Source: Burkholderiales bacterium
GTDB taxonomy: Bacteria > Pseudomonadota > Gammaproteobacteria > Burkholderiales > Burkholderiaceae_D
DNA length: 33,418 nt
Direction of reading: 5' to 3'
NCBI GenBank assembly: GCA_003136595.1
Contig: PLEY01000066.1
Location: 4,958-38,375 of the forward strand
Below the pieces are notes generated by a model. That model worked only from the letters and a program-made list of their open reading frames with translations. It had not been told where the DNA came from and made no database searches. Positions 16,958 to 24,726 of this stretch are shown piece after piece (position 1 is the first letter of the stretch; each line of letters begins with the position of its first letter). Position numbers and translations under genes: made by a program.

Positions 16958-18361
16958 ATGTCGAAGAACGCTCACAAAGAAACCAATCTCACCCGGCGCC
17001 GTCTGTTAGGCGGGCTTGCCGCCACTACGGCGGGCAGCATCTTCCCGCGGCTCTGGATGGGCGACGCGATCGCCGCTCCCTCGAGCAGCTATCAGGCGCT
17101 GGTCTGTGTCTTCCTGTACGGCGGAAACGACGGCAACAACATGCTGGTTCCGATCGCCACCAACAAGAACAGCTATCAGCAATATGCAGCCGCGCGTCAG
17201 CCCCAGTCGAATGGCGGCGTCGCCCTGACCCAGGCCTCGCTCCTGCCGATCACGGACTCGGTCACTGGCGAGAACTACGGTCTGCATCCCGCCATGACGG
17301 CCCTCCAGTCGCTTTACACCAGCAAGGCGCTGGCGTTCCAGATGAACATGGGAACTCTCGTCGAACCTATCACGATGGCGATCTACAATAATTCATCGAC
17401 GGCCGACCGGGCCAAGGTTCCTGTGAACCTGTATTCGCACTCGGATCAGCAGAACCAGCAGGCGGCAACCTCGATTCTCGACCTGTCCTCTGGCTGGGGC
17501 GGACGCATGGCCGACCAGCTCGGTCCCGTCGGGGGTCTCGCGCCCGTGGGCATCTCGGTTGCGGGCAATGCACTCTTCCTGAAGGGCGCACGCACCAGCC
17601 AGGTCGCCCTCTATGCGAATGGCGGCCTGAATATCAATGGCGTGTTCGGCACCTCCACAGGGGAAGCCCAGTTCCAGGCACTCCTTTCGGCCACCGGGGC
17701 GGACTCGACCATGATCTCGACGCTGGGCGGTATCCAGAACAGCTCGCTCACGCTCTCGAAGGTGTTGAATCCTGTGCTAAGCGGCACCGCACCCTCGAGC
17801 ATTTCGAGTGCGTTCTCGCCATTTGCCACCGGCAACTCGGGATTCTCGCAGCAGATGCAGGCCGTCGCCCGGCTCATCGCCACCAATTCGCTGGGGGGAC
17901 CGACGCGCCAGATCTTCTTCGTGAGCCTGGGAAGTTTCGATACCCACAACAACCAGATCAACCAGCAGCAGACGCTCTTGCAGCAGCTCTCGGAAGGCAT
18001 GGCCGCCTTCTACCAGTCGACCGTCAATCTGGGGGTGCAGAACTCGGTCACGACCTTCACGCTGTCGGACTTCGCGCGCACGCTGAAGCCCGCATCCGGC
18101 GGAGGCACCGATCATGCCTGGGGCTCACATCACATGGTGATGGGCGGTGCGGTCAAGGGGGGCACCAATTACGGCACCTTCCCCTCGCTTGCGCTCGGCG
18201 GACCGGACGACACGTCCGGCGAAGGCCGCTGGCTGCCCACGACCTCGCTCGACCAGTACGCTGCGACGCTGGGCTCCTGGCTTGGCCTAAGCAGCGCCCA
18301 GCTCGCTGCCGTGTTTCCGAACCTGAAGAACTTCAGCCAGACCAATATGGGATTCATCTAA
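16958..18361 (+). CDS. DUF1501 family Tat-exported protein
   Basis: This 467-residue protein is of the DUF1501 family, distantly related to the sulfatase/alkaline phosphatase fold. The N-terminus has the twin-arginine motif LTRRRLLGG (11-19), a mild hydrophobic stretch and a likely cleavage after AIAA (about 40), so it is exported folded, perhaps with bound metal. Family landmarks are LVCVFLYGGNDGNNMLVP, LYSHSDQQNQQ, IFFVSLGSFDTHNNQ, TLSDFARTL and GGTDHAWGSHHMVMGGAVKGG, whose Asp/His residues could bind metal. AAAGGA sits 6 nt before the ATG. It follows the DUF1800 lipoprotein gene and is probably cotranscribed. Enzymatic activity is unproven. Confidence 0.94.
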   Translation: MSKNAHKETNLTRRRLLGGLAATTAGSIFPRLWMGDAIAAPSSSYQALVCVFLYGGNDGNNMLVPIATNKNSYQQYAAARQPQSNGGVALTQASLLPITDSVTGENYGLHPAMTALQSLYTSKALAFQMNMGTLVEPITMAIYNNSSTADRAKVPVNLYSHSDQQNQQAATSILDLSSGWGGRMADQLGPVGGLAPVGISVAGNALFLKGARTSQVALYANGGLNINGVFGTSTGEAQFQALLSATGADSTMISTLGGIQNSSLTLSKVLNPVLSGTAPSSISSAFSPFATGNSGFSQQMQAVARLIATNSLGGPTRQIFFVSLGSFDTHNNQINQQQTLLQQLSEGMAAFYQSTVNLGVQNSVTTFTLSDFARTLKPASGGGTDHAWGSHHMVMGGAVKGGTNYGTFPSLALGGPDDTSGEGRWLPTTSLDQYAATLGSWLGLSSAQLAAVFPNLKNFSQTNMGFI

Positions 18362-18521
18362 TCAGCCGCCGCGCCGCTTGGCCAGATGCTGGCGAGGGAC
18401 CGGATCGGTTTCTGGCCTTTGCGATGGATCCCGGCCGCGTCGCGAGCCCGGCCGATCGATCCGCCGCCGGGGCGGGCAAGTGAATGTCCAGACATTCTGC
18501 GCCCGCTGCGCCGCGCAGGAG

Positions 18522-19724
18522 TCAGGCCGCGGCGCGGGTACTGAGCGGCGCCGGATCGCGCAGTGAGCGACGCCGCTCATAGAGGTTGCGAGCCAGCCAA
18601 TGGATGAGCGCGAGAATGACGACGAGCGGTGGGATCACCTCGAGGTTGTAATCGCGAAGCGTCTGCGGAACAAGCTGCGACTGCCCAAGGAAAAATGAGG
18701 CGACCGCGATGAAGAGCGCCGCGCACATGCGCCAGAGATGCCGGGCGATGCGAGCGCCTCCGGTGATACCGCCAGCAAGAATCACCCTGAGGTCGGTCAC
18801 CGTGGCGATGAGTGCCGTGATGACAAAGCCCACGAAGGGCACCAGCGAAGCCTGTTCGCTTGCCGCCTTAAGGCCAAAGGCGATACCCCCCACGGTGATC
18901 AGCCACGCGGCAGCCAAGCCGATCAGGTTCAGCGCATCGACCTTCATTTCGCGACGCTTCGCCGCAAGCCACGCCGTGAGCACCAGGTAGGGGGTGAAAA
19001 AGGCTGCGAGGATGTTCTGAGGCTCGTTTCCGATAATGGCGAGATACCCGGCGTCGCCGGCCATGAACAGGATCGCGATCAAGAATCCCGTACCGGTCCA
19101 GCGGTGCATCCGCCCGCCTTTGCGAAACACAAGTGCGGCGAGGCCCAACGCGATCGCGCCAAGACCCGCGCTGATGTGCAGCAAGACCAGTGGCAGGTAG
19201 GGCTTGCGCGGAATTCCGGTCAACCTCGCGTACGCGATGGCGGAGGTCTTGAAGCGGGGATTTTGGCGGAGCGCCGCGCCGTAACTGGCAATGGCGGCCG
19301 GAACGTCGCCCGCTGCGGCCTGCGCCTCGCCCAGACTGTCGAAGGCATTCGCCGATTGCGGATGGGTCTCAGTATTGAGCTGGAAGATCTTGGCTGCGGC
19401 TGTCGCGTCGTGACGTCCAAGCAGTCGATAGCCCAGGTCGTTGGTCGCATTCTCGTTTTCGGAAAATCCGGCGAAGCCTTCCTGCGCGAGACTGCGATAG
19501 CGCGCCACGGCTGCGTCGACACCCTGGGAATCGATCGTCTCTGACAGGCTTTGCGCGAGCGAGGGTGGTCCCGCATGCAGGGATGGCAAGGGGACGCCGT
19601 AGAACGACACAATCAGACAGGCTGCCAGAAAGGCGCTCAGAATCAACCCGAGCGCCCCGGTGGCAGACTGCCACCCCCGGTTACGAGAGGCGATGGCGGG
19701 GGAATGCGATATCGAGACGGGCAT
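18522..19724 (-). CDS. Membrane protein with TPR segment and DUF2306-like domain
   Basis: This 400-residue protein has an N-terminal membrane anchor (about 23-43), an exposed segment (50-170) with TPR-like repeats (ANAFDSLGEAQAAAGDVPAA and neighbours), and about seven further membrane spans (roughly 177-200, 213-233, 238-255, 266-287, 294-312, 333-350, 362-380). The loop KGGRMHRWTGTGF resembles the conserved segment of DUF2306-type membrane proteins; that assignment is from memory of the pattern. Function is unknown. AGGGG sits about 7 nt before the ATG. It converges on the DUF1501 gene, with 160 bp between them, and is divergent from the phospholipase D gene. The topology would place the TPR part in the periplasm or cytoplasm depending on the anchor. 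Confidence 0.8.
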   Translation of the reverse strand: MPVSISHSPAIASRNRGWQSATGALGLILSAFLAACLIVSFYGVPLPSLHAGPPSLAQSLSETIDSQGVDAAVARYRSLAQEGFAGFSENENATNDLGYRLLGRHDATAAAKIFQLNTETHPQSANAFDSLGEAQAAAGDVPAAIASYGAALRQNPRFKTSAIAYARLTGIPRKPYLPLVLLHISAGLGAIALGLAALVFRKGGRMHRWTGTGFLIAILFMAGDAGYLAIIGNEPQNILAAFFTPYLVLTAWLAAKRREMKVDALNLIGLAAAWLITVGGIAFGLKAASEQASLVPFVGFVITALIATVTDLRVILAGGITGGARIARHLWRMCAALFIAVASFFLGQSQLVPQTLRDYNLEVIPPLVVILALIHWLARNLYERRRSLRDPAPLSTRAAA

Positions 19725-19758
19725 GTTGGCCCCTGAGTTCAGCGTTTTCCCATGCTTG

Positions 19759-19786
19759 ATACTACGGCATATCGCTCTTCAGTCCA
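19759..19786 (-). promoter_or_regulatory. Possible promoter of the TPR/membrane protein gene
   Basis: Reading leftward, TGGACT (19786-19781) and TAGTAT (19764-19759) are spaced by 16 bp, each matching four of six consensus bases, about 35 bp upstream of the start codon. Confidence 0.3.
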
Positions 19787-19791
19787 GCGCG

Positions 19792-19816
19792 CTCGGAAGG
19801 AAACGTCGCTTCCGAG
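19792..19816. repeat. Perfect 8-bp inverted repeat
   Basis: CTCGGAAG and CTTCCGAG are separated by 9 nt, just upstream of the possible minus-strand promoter. The geometry would fit a dimeric repressor or activator site. Confidence 0.55.
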
Positions 19817-19917
19817 GCGCGAGCGGGTCATGCCGCTGGGTGCGAGGGAGCAGAACAGCCGAGCGCCTCGGATCAGGCTCCCGCTGCCACCCGAATGCTC
19901 GACTCCAGGAAATCTGT

Positions 19918-19931
19918 ATGATGATCATCAT
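19918..19931. repeat. 14-bp perfect palindrome
   Basis: ATGATGATCATCAT is self-complementary over 14 bp without a spacer. It lies about 190 bp upstream of the minus-strand gene start and 240 bp upstream of the plus-strand one. Confidence 0.6.
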
Positions 19932-20173
19932 CCAGATAGGTTAAGATGGCGCAGGTGGACGGTGTGGGATACGCATCCGGGCTACCCGTCCCCTTGGAGC
20001 TTTCTTCGCGACCGATCGGGGCGATACGCTGACCCGGTCCTGCAAGCGGGCCTGGGTGTAGCTGATGCCGCACGCTGGGCGGTCTGCGGCCCCAAGGACC
20101 GACGAGACGCAGTCTCCTTCGCACGCCGCTTCGGGACATGAAAATTCGGGACCTGGACAACCGGGAGTAAAAC

Positions 20174-21811
20174 ATGTGCATGGCCGCCATGCATGGCTGG
20201 CGCAGGCTCCAGAATCCGGGGCTCATTGGCGCGCGAGGGCGCATCCGCATCTTCCTTCTGATGTGTGGGGCCGCGTTCACAGGATTCCTCGCAGGGTGCG
20301 CGACACTTCCTGCGGACGTGCCGCGCGTGGCGAGCGCTGCGATCCCCCGGAGTGCGGATGAGGAACTCGGGCGGATCGCGAAGCAAAGCGTGCCTGGCAA
20401 TACAGGCTCTGCGTTTCGACCGCTCGAGCTCAGTGCCTACTCGATGGATGCACGCCTGACGCTCGCGCGCCACGCGCACACCAGCCTGGATCTCCAGTAC
20501 TACCTCCTGCAGAATGATGTGACGGGACACACCCTGTTGCGGGCGGTCCGCGACGCCGCTGAGCGAGGCGTGCGCGTACGCGTGCTGGTGGACGACCTCT
20601 ACACCGCCGAGAGTGATCAGATGCTCCTGGAGCTCGCGGCCTATCCCAATGTGGAGGTCCGGATCTTCAATCCATTCCCGGCCGCTCGGACCTTTGCCTT
20701 CACGCGCTGGGCGTTTGCGTTGGATGACTTCGCGCGCGTCAATCACCGGATGCATAACAAGATGTTCATCGCCGACGGCGCATTCGCGGTCGCAGGAGGT
20801 CGAAACATCGCCGACGAGTATTTCTTCAGTAGCAAGGAGGGCAACTTTGTCGACTTTGACCTGCTCACCGTTGGAGATGCCGTGCCGCGCATGGCGGCAA
20901 TCTTTGACCGCTATTGGAATAGCCCTCGCGTCTATCCCTTGTCAGCCCTCGAAAAAAGTGTCGATCCACCCGCCGCCCTGCGCGCTGCATTTGAGCGCTT
21001 GACGAGCGACGCGCTCGCGGCGTACCCGACACCGCCGGCCGACCAACCCGATCTCCTGGGATTCCTGCCCCTCAGTGCCGAGATCGGGCACGCTGCGCTA
21101 AAGATGTTTTCCGGGCATATCGAGGTCTTCGCTGACGACCCGGAGAAGGTCACCGGCCGGGCGGAGCGCGGGGATGACGAGACGACCGTGACCGCGCGGG
21201 TCACGAAGGCAATCGCAGCGGCCCGTTCAGACCTCGTCATCGGTTCACCCTACTTCATCCCCGGAGAGCCGGGGATGGCAAGCCTCGGTATCGCACGCGA
21301 GCACGGCGTGCATGTCGAAGTCGTGACCAACTCGCTCGCGTCCAATGACGAGCCCTTTGCGAGTGCGGCGTACGGCCGGTACCGGGTGGCGATGCTGAAG
21401 ATGGGGGTTGATCTGTTTGAGACCGATTCACGCCAGCTGAAGAAGGACCCCCTGATCGGCGCCGCCCTGCACACCTCCGTGGGACGTTCACATTCGAAGC
21501 TCATCGTCTTCGACCGCCGCGTGACCTTTGTCGGATCGATGAACATGGATCTGCGCTCGGCACGTCTGAACACGGAGCTCGGACTGCTCGTGGACTCCCC
21601 TGAGCTTGCCGAGGACGTGCTGGGACTGGCCGCGCGCGTGGTCTCGGTGGGAAGCTATCGCCTGCGACTGCTCGAGCCCGGCGACCATCTCCAATGGGTG
21701 GCTTCACACGACGGGACGGAGAAGACCTACGATAGCGAGCCGGACGTCGACTTCGCGACCCGACTCCAGCTGTTCCTGATCTTTCCTTTCATCAGCGAGA
21801 GCCTCTTGTGA
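20174..21811 (+). CDS. Phospholipase D-family lipoprotein (cardiolipin synthase-like)
   Basis: This 545-residue protein has two complete HKD motifs of the phospholipase D superfamily: HNKMFIAD (His194, Lys196, Asp201) followed by GGRN, and HSKLIVFD (His440, Lys442, Asp447) followed by FVGSMNMD. SLDLQYYLLQNDVTGHTLL and RGVRVRVLVDDLYTA are typical of the cardiolipin synthase/transphosphatidylase branch. The N-terminus has a hydrophobic stretch ending in the lipobox FLAGC (Cys42), so the mature protein is probably anchored to an envelope membrane. GGGAG lies 6 nt before the ATG. It could be a phospholipid-remodelling enzyme or a secreted-type phospholipase; substrate is not evident. It ends 23 bp from the convergent gspF. 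Confidence 0.92.
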   Translation: MCMAAMHGWRRLQNPGLIGARGRIRIFLLMCGAAFTGFLAGCATLPADVPRVASAAIPRSADEELGRIAKQSVPGNTGSAFRPLELSAYSMDARLTLARHAHTSLDLQYYLLQNDVTGHTLLRAVRDAAERGVRVRVLVDDLYTAESDQMLLELAAYPNVEVRIFNPFPAARTFAFTRWAFALDDFARVNHRMHNKMFIADGAFAVAGGRNIADEYFFSSKEGNFVDFDLLTVGDAVPRMAAIFDRYWNSPRVYPLSALEKSVDPPAALRAAFERLTSDALAAYPTPPADQPDLLGFLPLSAEIGHAALKMFSGHIEVFADDPEKVTGRAERGDDETTVTARVTKAIAAARSDLVIGSPYFIPGEPGMASLGIAREHGVHVEVVTNSLASNDEPFASAAYGRYRVAMLKMGVDLFETDSRQLKKDPLIGAALHTSVGRSHSKLIVFDRRVTFVGSMNMDLRSARLNTELGLLVDSPELAEDVLGLAARVVSVGSYRLRLLEPGDHLQWVASHDGTEKTYDSEPDVDFATRLQLFLIFPFISESLL

Positions 21812-21813
21812 GC

Positions 21814-21826
21814 GCGGCGGCGCCGC
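21814..21826. terminator. GC hairpin between convergent genes
   Basis: GCGGC - GGC - GCCGC lies in the 23-bp gap between the phospholipase D gene and gspF. It has no T-tract, so it is at best a weak bidirectional transcription stop. Confidence 0.25.
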
Positions 21827-21834
21827 ACGCCGGG

Positions 21835-23112
21835 TCAATGCACCAGCTGATTGATCTCGATGATCGGCAGCAGGATCGCCAGCACGATCAGGAGCACCAT
21901 CCCGCCCATCGTCAACACGAGGATCGGCTCGAGCAGACTCGTCAGCAGCATGGTGCGTCGCTCGAGTTCGTCGGCCTGACCCTGGGCGGCCCGCTCGAGC
22001 ATCATCGGCAGTTTGCCGGTGCTCTCCCCGCTGGCGATGAGGTTGATCAGGACCGAGGAGAAACCGCTCTTGCTGCCCTGCGCGACCGTCAGGGCGCGGG
22101 ACAGCGGCACACCCTCGCGCACCCGGTTGATTGCATCGCTCACCTGGTCCTTCATGACGATGTTGCCCATCGTGTCGCGCGAGGCCTGCAGGGCGCGCAG
22201 GATCGGCACCCCGGCACTGCCCAGGATCGCCATGGTGTCAGCGAAGCGGACCGTGTTGGTGCGCCGTACGATCGGGCCGACGATGGGCAGGCCGAGCAGC
22301 TGCGCATGCCAGATGCGCCGCACCGCCGGCCGCGCGAAGGCGATACGTGTGAGGACGGCCGCAATCGCCAGCACGATCAGCATCAGAAAGCCGTGCTCCC
22401 GCAGCACTTCGGAAAGCCAGATCATGACCCGGGTCAGCAGCGGCAGCTGCTGATGCGTCTGGTTGAAGACCCTGACGATCTGGGGCACGACATAGGTCAG
22501 AAGACCGGTGATGACCGCCAGTGCGATGAAACTCACGATGAGAGGGTAGGCAAAGGCGAGGCGCACCTTGGCAAGCAGCGCCTCGCGCCGCTCGACGTGG
22601 TCGGCGAGCCGCTCCAGGACCGCGCCCAGGTCCCCGGATTGCTCCCCAGCCGCGACCAGCGCCCGGTCCAGTTCAGGAAATTCGCGGGGATGGCGCGCGA
22701 GCGCGCTGGCGAACGGCAGCCCCCCGAGGACATCGCCGCGCACGCCGGCCAGGACATCGCGTACGCTCATCCGTTCTGACTCTTCCTGTGCGGCGAGCAG
22801 GGCCTGCGCGAGCGGCAGCCCCGCCACCACCATGCTCGCGAGCTGGCGCCAGACCATGCCGCGTTCCTGGGCGGGCAGGCGCGAGCGCCACTGGAATGGC
22901 ACACGCCGCACGCTGCTGCCGGAATTCCCGGCCGGGGAGCGCTGGATGGGATCCGCTCCGCGCTCGTCGGCGGACGCCAAGGCCTCGACGGCAAGCGGCA
23001 TCAATCCACGCTTGCGCAGGGTCGAGCGCGCGCTCTTCGGGCTGTCGGCCTGCAGCACTCCCGACTGCAGCGCGCCGTCGCGGTCAGCCGCCTCGAATCG
23101 AAAGGCCGTCAC
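21835..23112 (-). CDS. gspF: Type II secretion inner-membrane platform protein GspF
   Basis: This 425-residue polytopic protein is the GspF platform around which pseudopilins assemble. It opens with FRFEAADRDGALQSGVLQAD and contains two T2SSF domains: the first with QLASMVVAGLPLAQALLAA and VAAGEQSGDLGAVLERLADH, the second with ADTMAILGSAGVPILRALQ and LIASGESTGKLPMMLERAA. Membrane spans are near 200-225, 245-270 and 395-420. The start is GTG, the furthest possible in frame, with a GGGG stretch upstream. It is the last gene of the minus-strand gsp operon, after a 122-bp spacer from gspE. Confidence 0.96.
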   Translation of the reverse strand: MTAFRFEAADRDGALQSGVLQADSPKSARSTLRKRGLMPLAVEALASADERGADPIQRSPAGNSGSSVRRVPFQWRSRLPAQERGMVWRQLASMVVAGLPLAQALLAAQEESERMSVRDVLAGVRGDVLGGLPFASALARHPREFPELDRALVAAGEQSGDLGAVLERLADHVERREALLAKVRLAFAYPLIVSFIALAVITGLLTYVVPQIVRVFNQTHQQLPLLTRVMIWLSEVLREHGFLMLIVLAIAAVLTRIAFARPAVRRIWHAQLLGLPIVGPIVRRTNTVRFADTMAILGSAGVPILRALQASRDTMGNIVMKDQVSDAINRVREGVPLSRALTVAQGSKSGFSSVLINLIASGESTGKLPMMLERAAQGQADELERRTMLLTSLLEPILVLTMGGMVLLIVLAILLPIIEINQLVH

Positions 23113-23151
23113 GCCGGCCCCGGGTCTGGGTCACCGATGGCACCGACCGCA

Positions 23152-23182
23152 CCGCTGGCACCGCTGGCACCGGCGCCAGCGG
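23152..23182. repeat. Short tandem repeat and hairpin in the gspE-gspF spacer
   Basis: CCGCTGGCA occurs twice in tandem (23152-23169 region) and CCGCTGGC (23161-23168) can pair with GCCAGCGG (23175-23182) across a 6-nt loop. No T-tract follows. On the transcript it would form a stem between gspE and gspF and could tune processing or translation of gspF. Confidence 0.5.
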
Positions 23183-23234
23183 CGGGGATGTGCACCCAAG
23201 GATTGGCTTGCATGAGACAGCCGCCCGCTCGCGC

Positions 23235-24725
23235 TCAGTCGCGCGACACGCGCACGACCTCTTCGCGCGAGGTGATGCCCTCGGCGATCCAGCGCTCGCC
23301 ATCATCGCGCAGGTTGCGCATGCCCCCCGCGCGCGCGGCCTCGCGCAGCACCGGTTCGCCGCGCTGATCGTGGATCAGGCCGCGCAGCGATTCGTCGATG
23401 ACGAGCAGCTCGTAGACGCCGGTCCGTCCGAGATAGCCCGAGTGGCTGCACTGCGGGCAACCCACCGGGTGGTAGTCGCCGGGGCTGCCGGTCTTGCAGT
23501 GGGGGCAAAGCTTGCGCACCAGGCGCTGGGCGGCGACACCCAGAAGGCTCGAGGCGAGCAGAAAGGGCTCCACGCCCATGTCCGCAAGCCGCGTCACCGC
23601 CGACACCGCGTCGTTGGTATGCAGGGTCGCGAGCACCAGGTGACCCGTCAGACTCGCCTGGACGGCGATCTGGGCCGTCTCGAGATCGCGGATTTCGCCG
23701 ATCATGATGACATCGGGGTCCTGGCGCAGGATGGCCCGCAGGGCGGCGCCAAAGCTCATGCCGATGCGGGCATTGACCTGGGTCTGGCCGATGCCGGGCA
23801 GCTCGTATTCGATCGGATCCTCCACCGTCAGGATGTTGGTGGTCGTGCCGTCGAGTCGCCCGAGCACGGCATAAAGGGTCGTGGTCTTACCCGAGCCGGT
23901 CGGCCCGGTCACGAGCACGATGCCGTGCGGCTGACGGATCAGGTTGTCGAACGCGGCGAGCGTGGGTGCGGCCATGCCGAGAGAGGTCAGATCGAGACGC
24001 CCCGATTCCTTGTCGAGCAGGCGCAACACGGCCCGCTCGGGCTGGGAGGCGCTGTTGCCCACCGGCAGCGTCGAGACACGCACGTCGACAGGCCGTCCGG
24101 CGACCCGCAGACCGATGCGTCCGTCCTGGGGCAGCCGCTTCTCAGCGATGTCGAGATTGGCCATGATCTTGATGCGCGAAATCAGCGCCGAATGCAGTTG
24201 GCGCCGCGGCCGGACCACGTCGCGCAGCGTGCCGTCGACGCGAAAGCGCACCACGGCATGCGTGTCAAACGGCTCGAGGTGGATGTCCGAGGCACCCTCG
24301 CGGATCGCCTGGGTCAATAGTGCGTTGATGAGACGGATCACCGGCGCATCGTCCTCGGCCTCGAGGAGATCCTCAAGCGCCGGCATATCCTGCATGAGTT
24401 GCGACAGGTCGACTGAGCCTTCGACCTCGTCGACCACCCGGGCGGCCGCGTCGTCCTCCTGGACGTAGTAGCGCGCCACGGCCGCATCGAGCACCTCCCG
24501 CGACATCAGCACCGGCTTGATCAGGCCAAGCGAGCGTTGCAGTTCGGCAACGGCGAGCGCGGGTGTCGCACTGCACACCCACACCTCGAGGGCATCCTTT
24601 TCGCGGCGCGCGATGAGCAGGTGATTGTCGCGCGCGAACGAGTACGGCACTTCGCGCAGCGCAAGCCGGTCGACCGTTCGTCCGGCGAGCGGGTCATGAA
24701 TCTCCTGGGCGGACAGGCTCGCCAT
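23235..24725 (-). CDS. gspE: Type II secretion ATPase GspE
   Basis: This 496-residue cytoplasmic ATPase powers pseudopilus assembly. Features in order are an N-terminal T2SSE-type domain (about 1-95), ASDIHLEPFD (145-154), Walker A GPTGSGKT (274-281), the Asp box ILTVEDPIEYELPG, Walker B DVIMIGEIRD (338-347), His box GHLVLATLHTNDA, and the zinc-binding Cys tetrad C407/C410/C423/C426 (CPHC and CPQC). All catalytic elements are present and the length is normal. The start is ATG, one base after the gspD stop. It should bind GspL through its N-domain. Confidence 0.97.
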   Translation of the reverse strand: MASLSAQEIHDPLAGRTVDRLALREVPYSFARDNHLLIARREKDALEVWVCSATPALAVAELQRSLGLIKPVLMSREVLDAAVARYYVQEDDAAARVVDEVEGSVDLSQLMQDMPALEDLLEAEDDAPVIRLINALLTQAIREGASDIHLEPFDTHAVVRFRVDGTLRDVVRPRRQLHSALISRIKIMANLDIAEKRLPQDGRIGLRVAGRPVDVRVSTLPVGNSASQPERAVLRLLDKESGRLDLTSLGMAAPTLAAFDNLIRQPHGIVLVTGPTGSGKTTTLYAVLGRLDGTTTNILTVEDPIEYELPGIGQTQVNARIGMSFGAALRAILRQDPDVIMIGEIRDLETAQIAVQASLTGHLVLATLHTNDAVSAVTRLADMGVEPFLLASSLLGVAAQRLVRKLCPHCKTGSPGDYHPVGCPQCSHSGYLGRTGVYELLVIDESLRGLIHDQRGEPVLREAARAGGMRNLRDDGERWIAEGITSREEVVRVSRD

Positions 24726-24726
24726 G

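Larger units (their letters stand above)
19725..20173. other. 449-bp divergent spacer rich in inverted repeats
   Basis: No convincing gene: the open frames crossing it are basic, repetitive and lack ribosome-binding sites. It carries at least three inverted repeats (19792-19816, 19859-19871, 19918-19931) and should hold the promoters of the two divergent flanking genes. Confidence 0.6.

Noticed and set aside
19752-20141. 129-codon frame in the spacer before the phospholipase D gene
   Set aside because: No domain, strongly basic composition, no ribosome-binding site, and it crosses several inverted repeats.
22788-24320. 510-codon open frame on the plus strand across gspF and gspE
   Set aside because: Antisense to conserved gspE and gspF; composition is Arg/His/Gly-rich with no family features.
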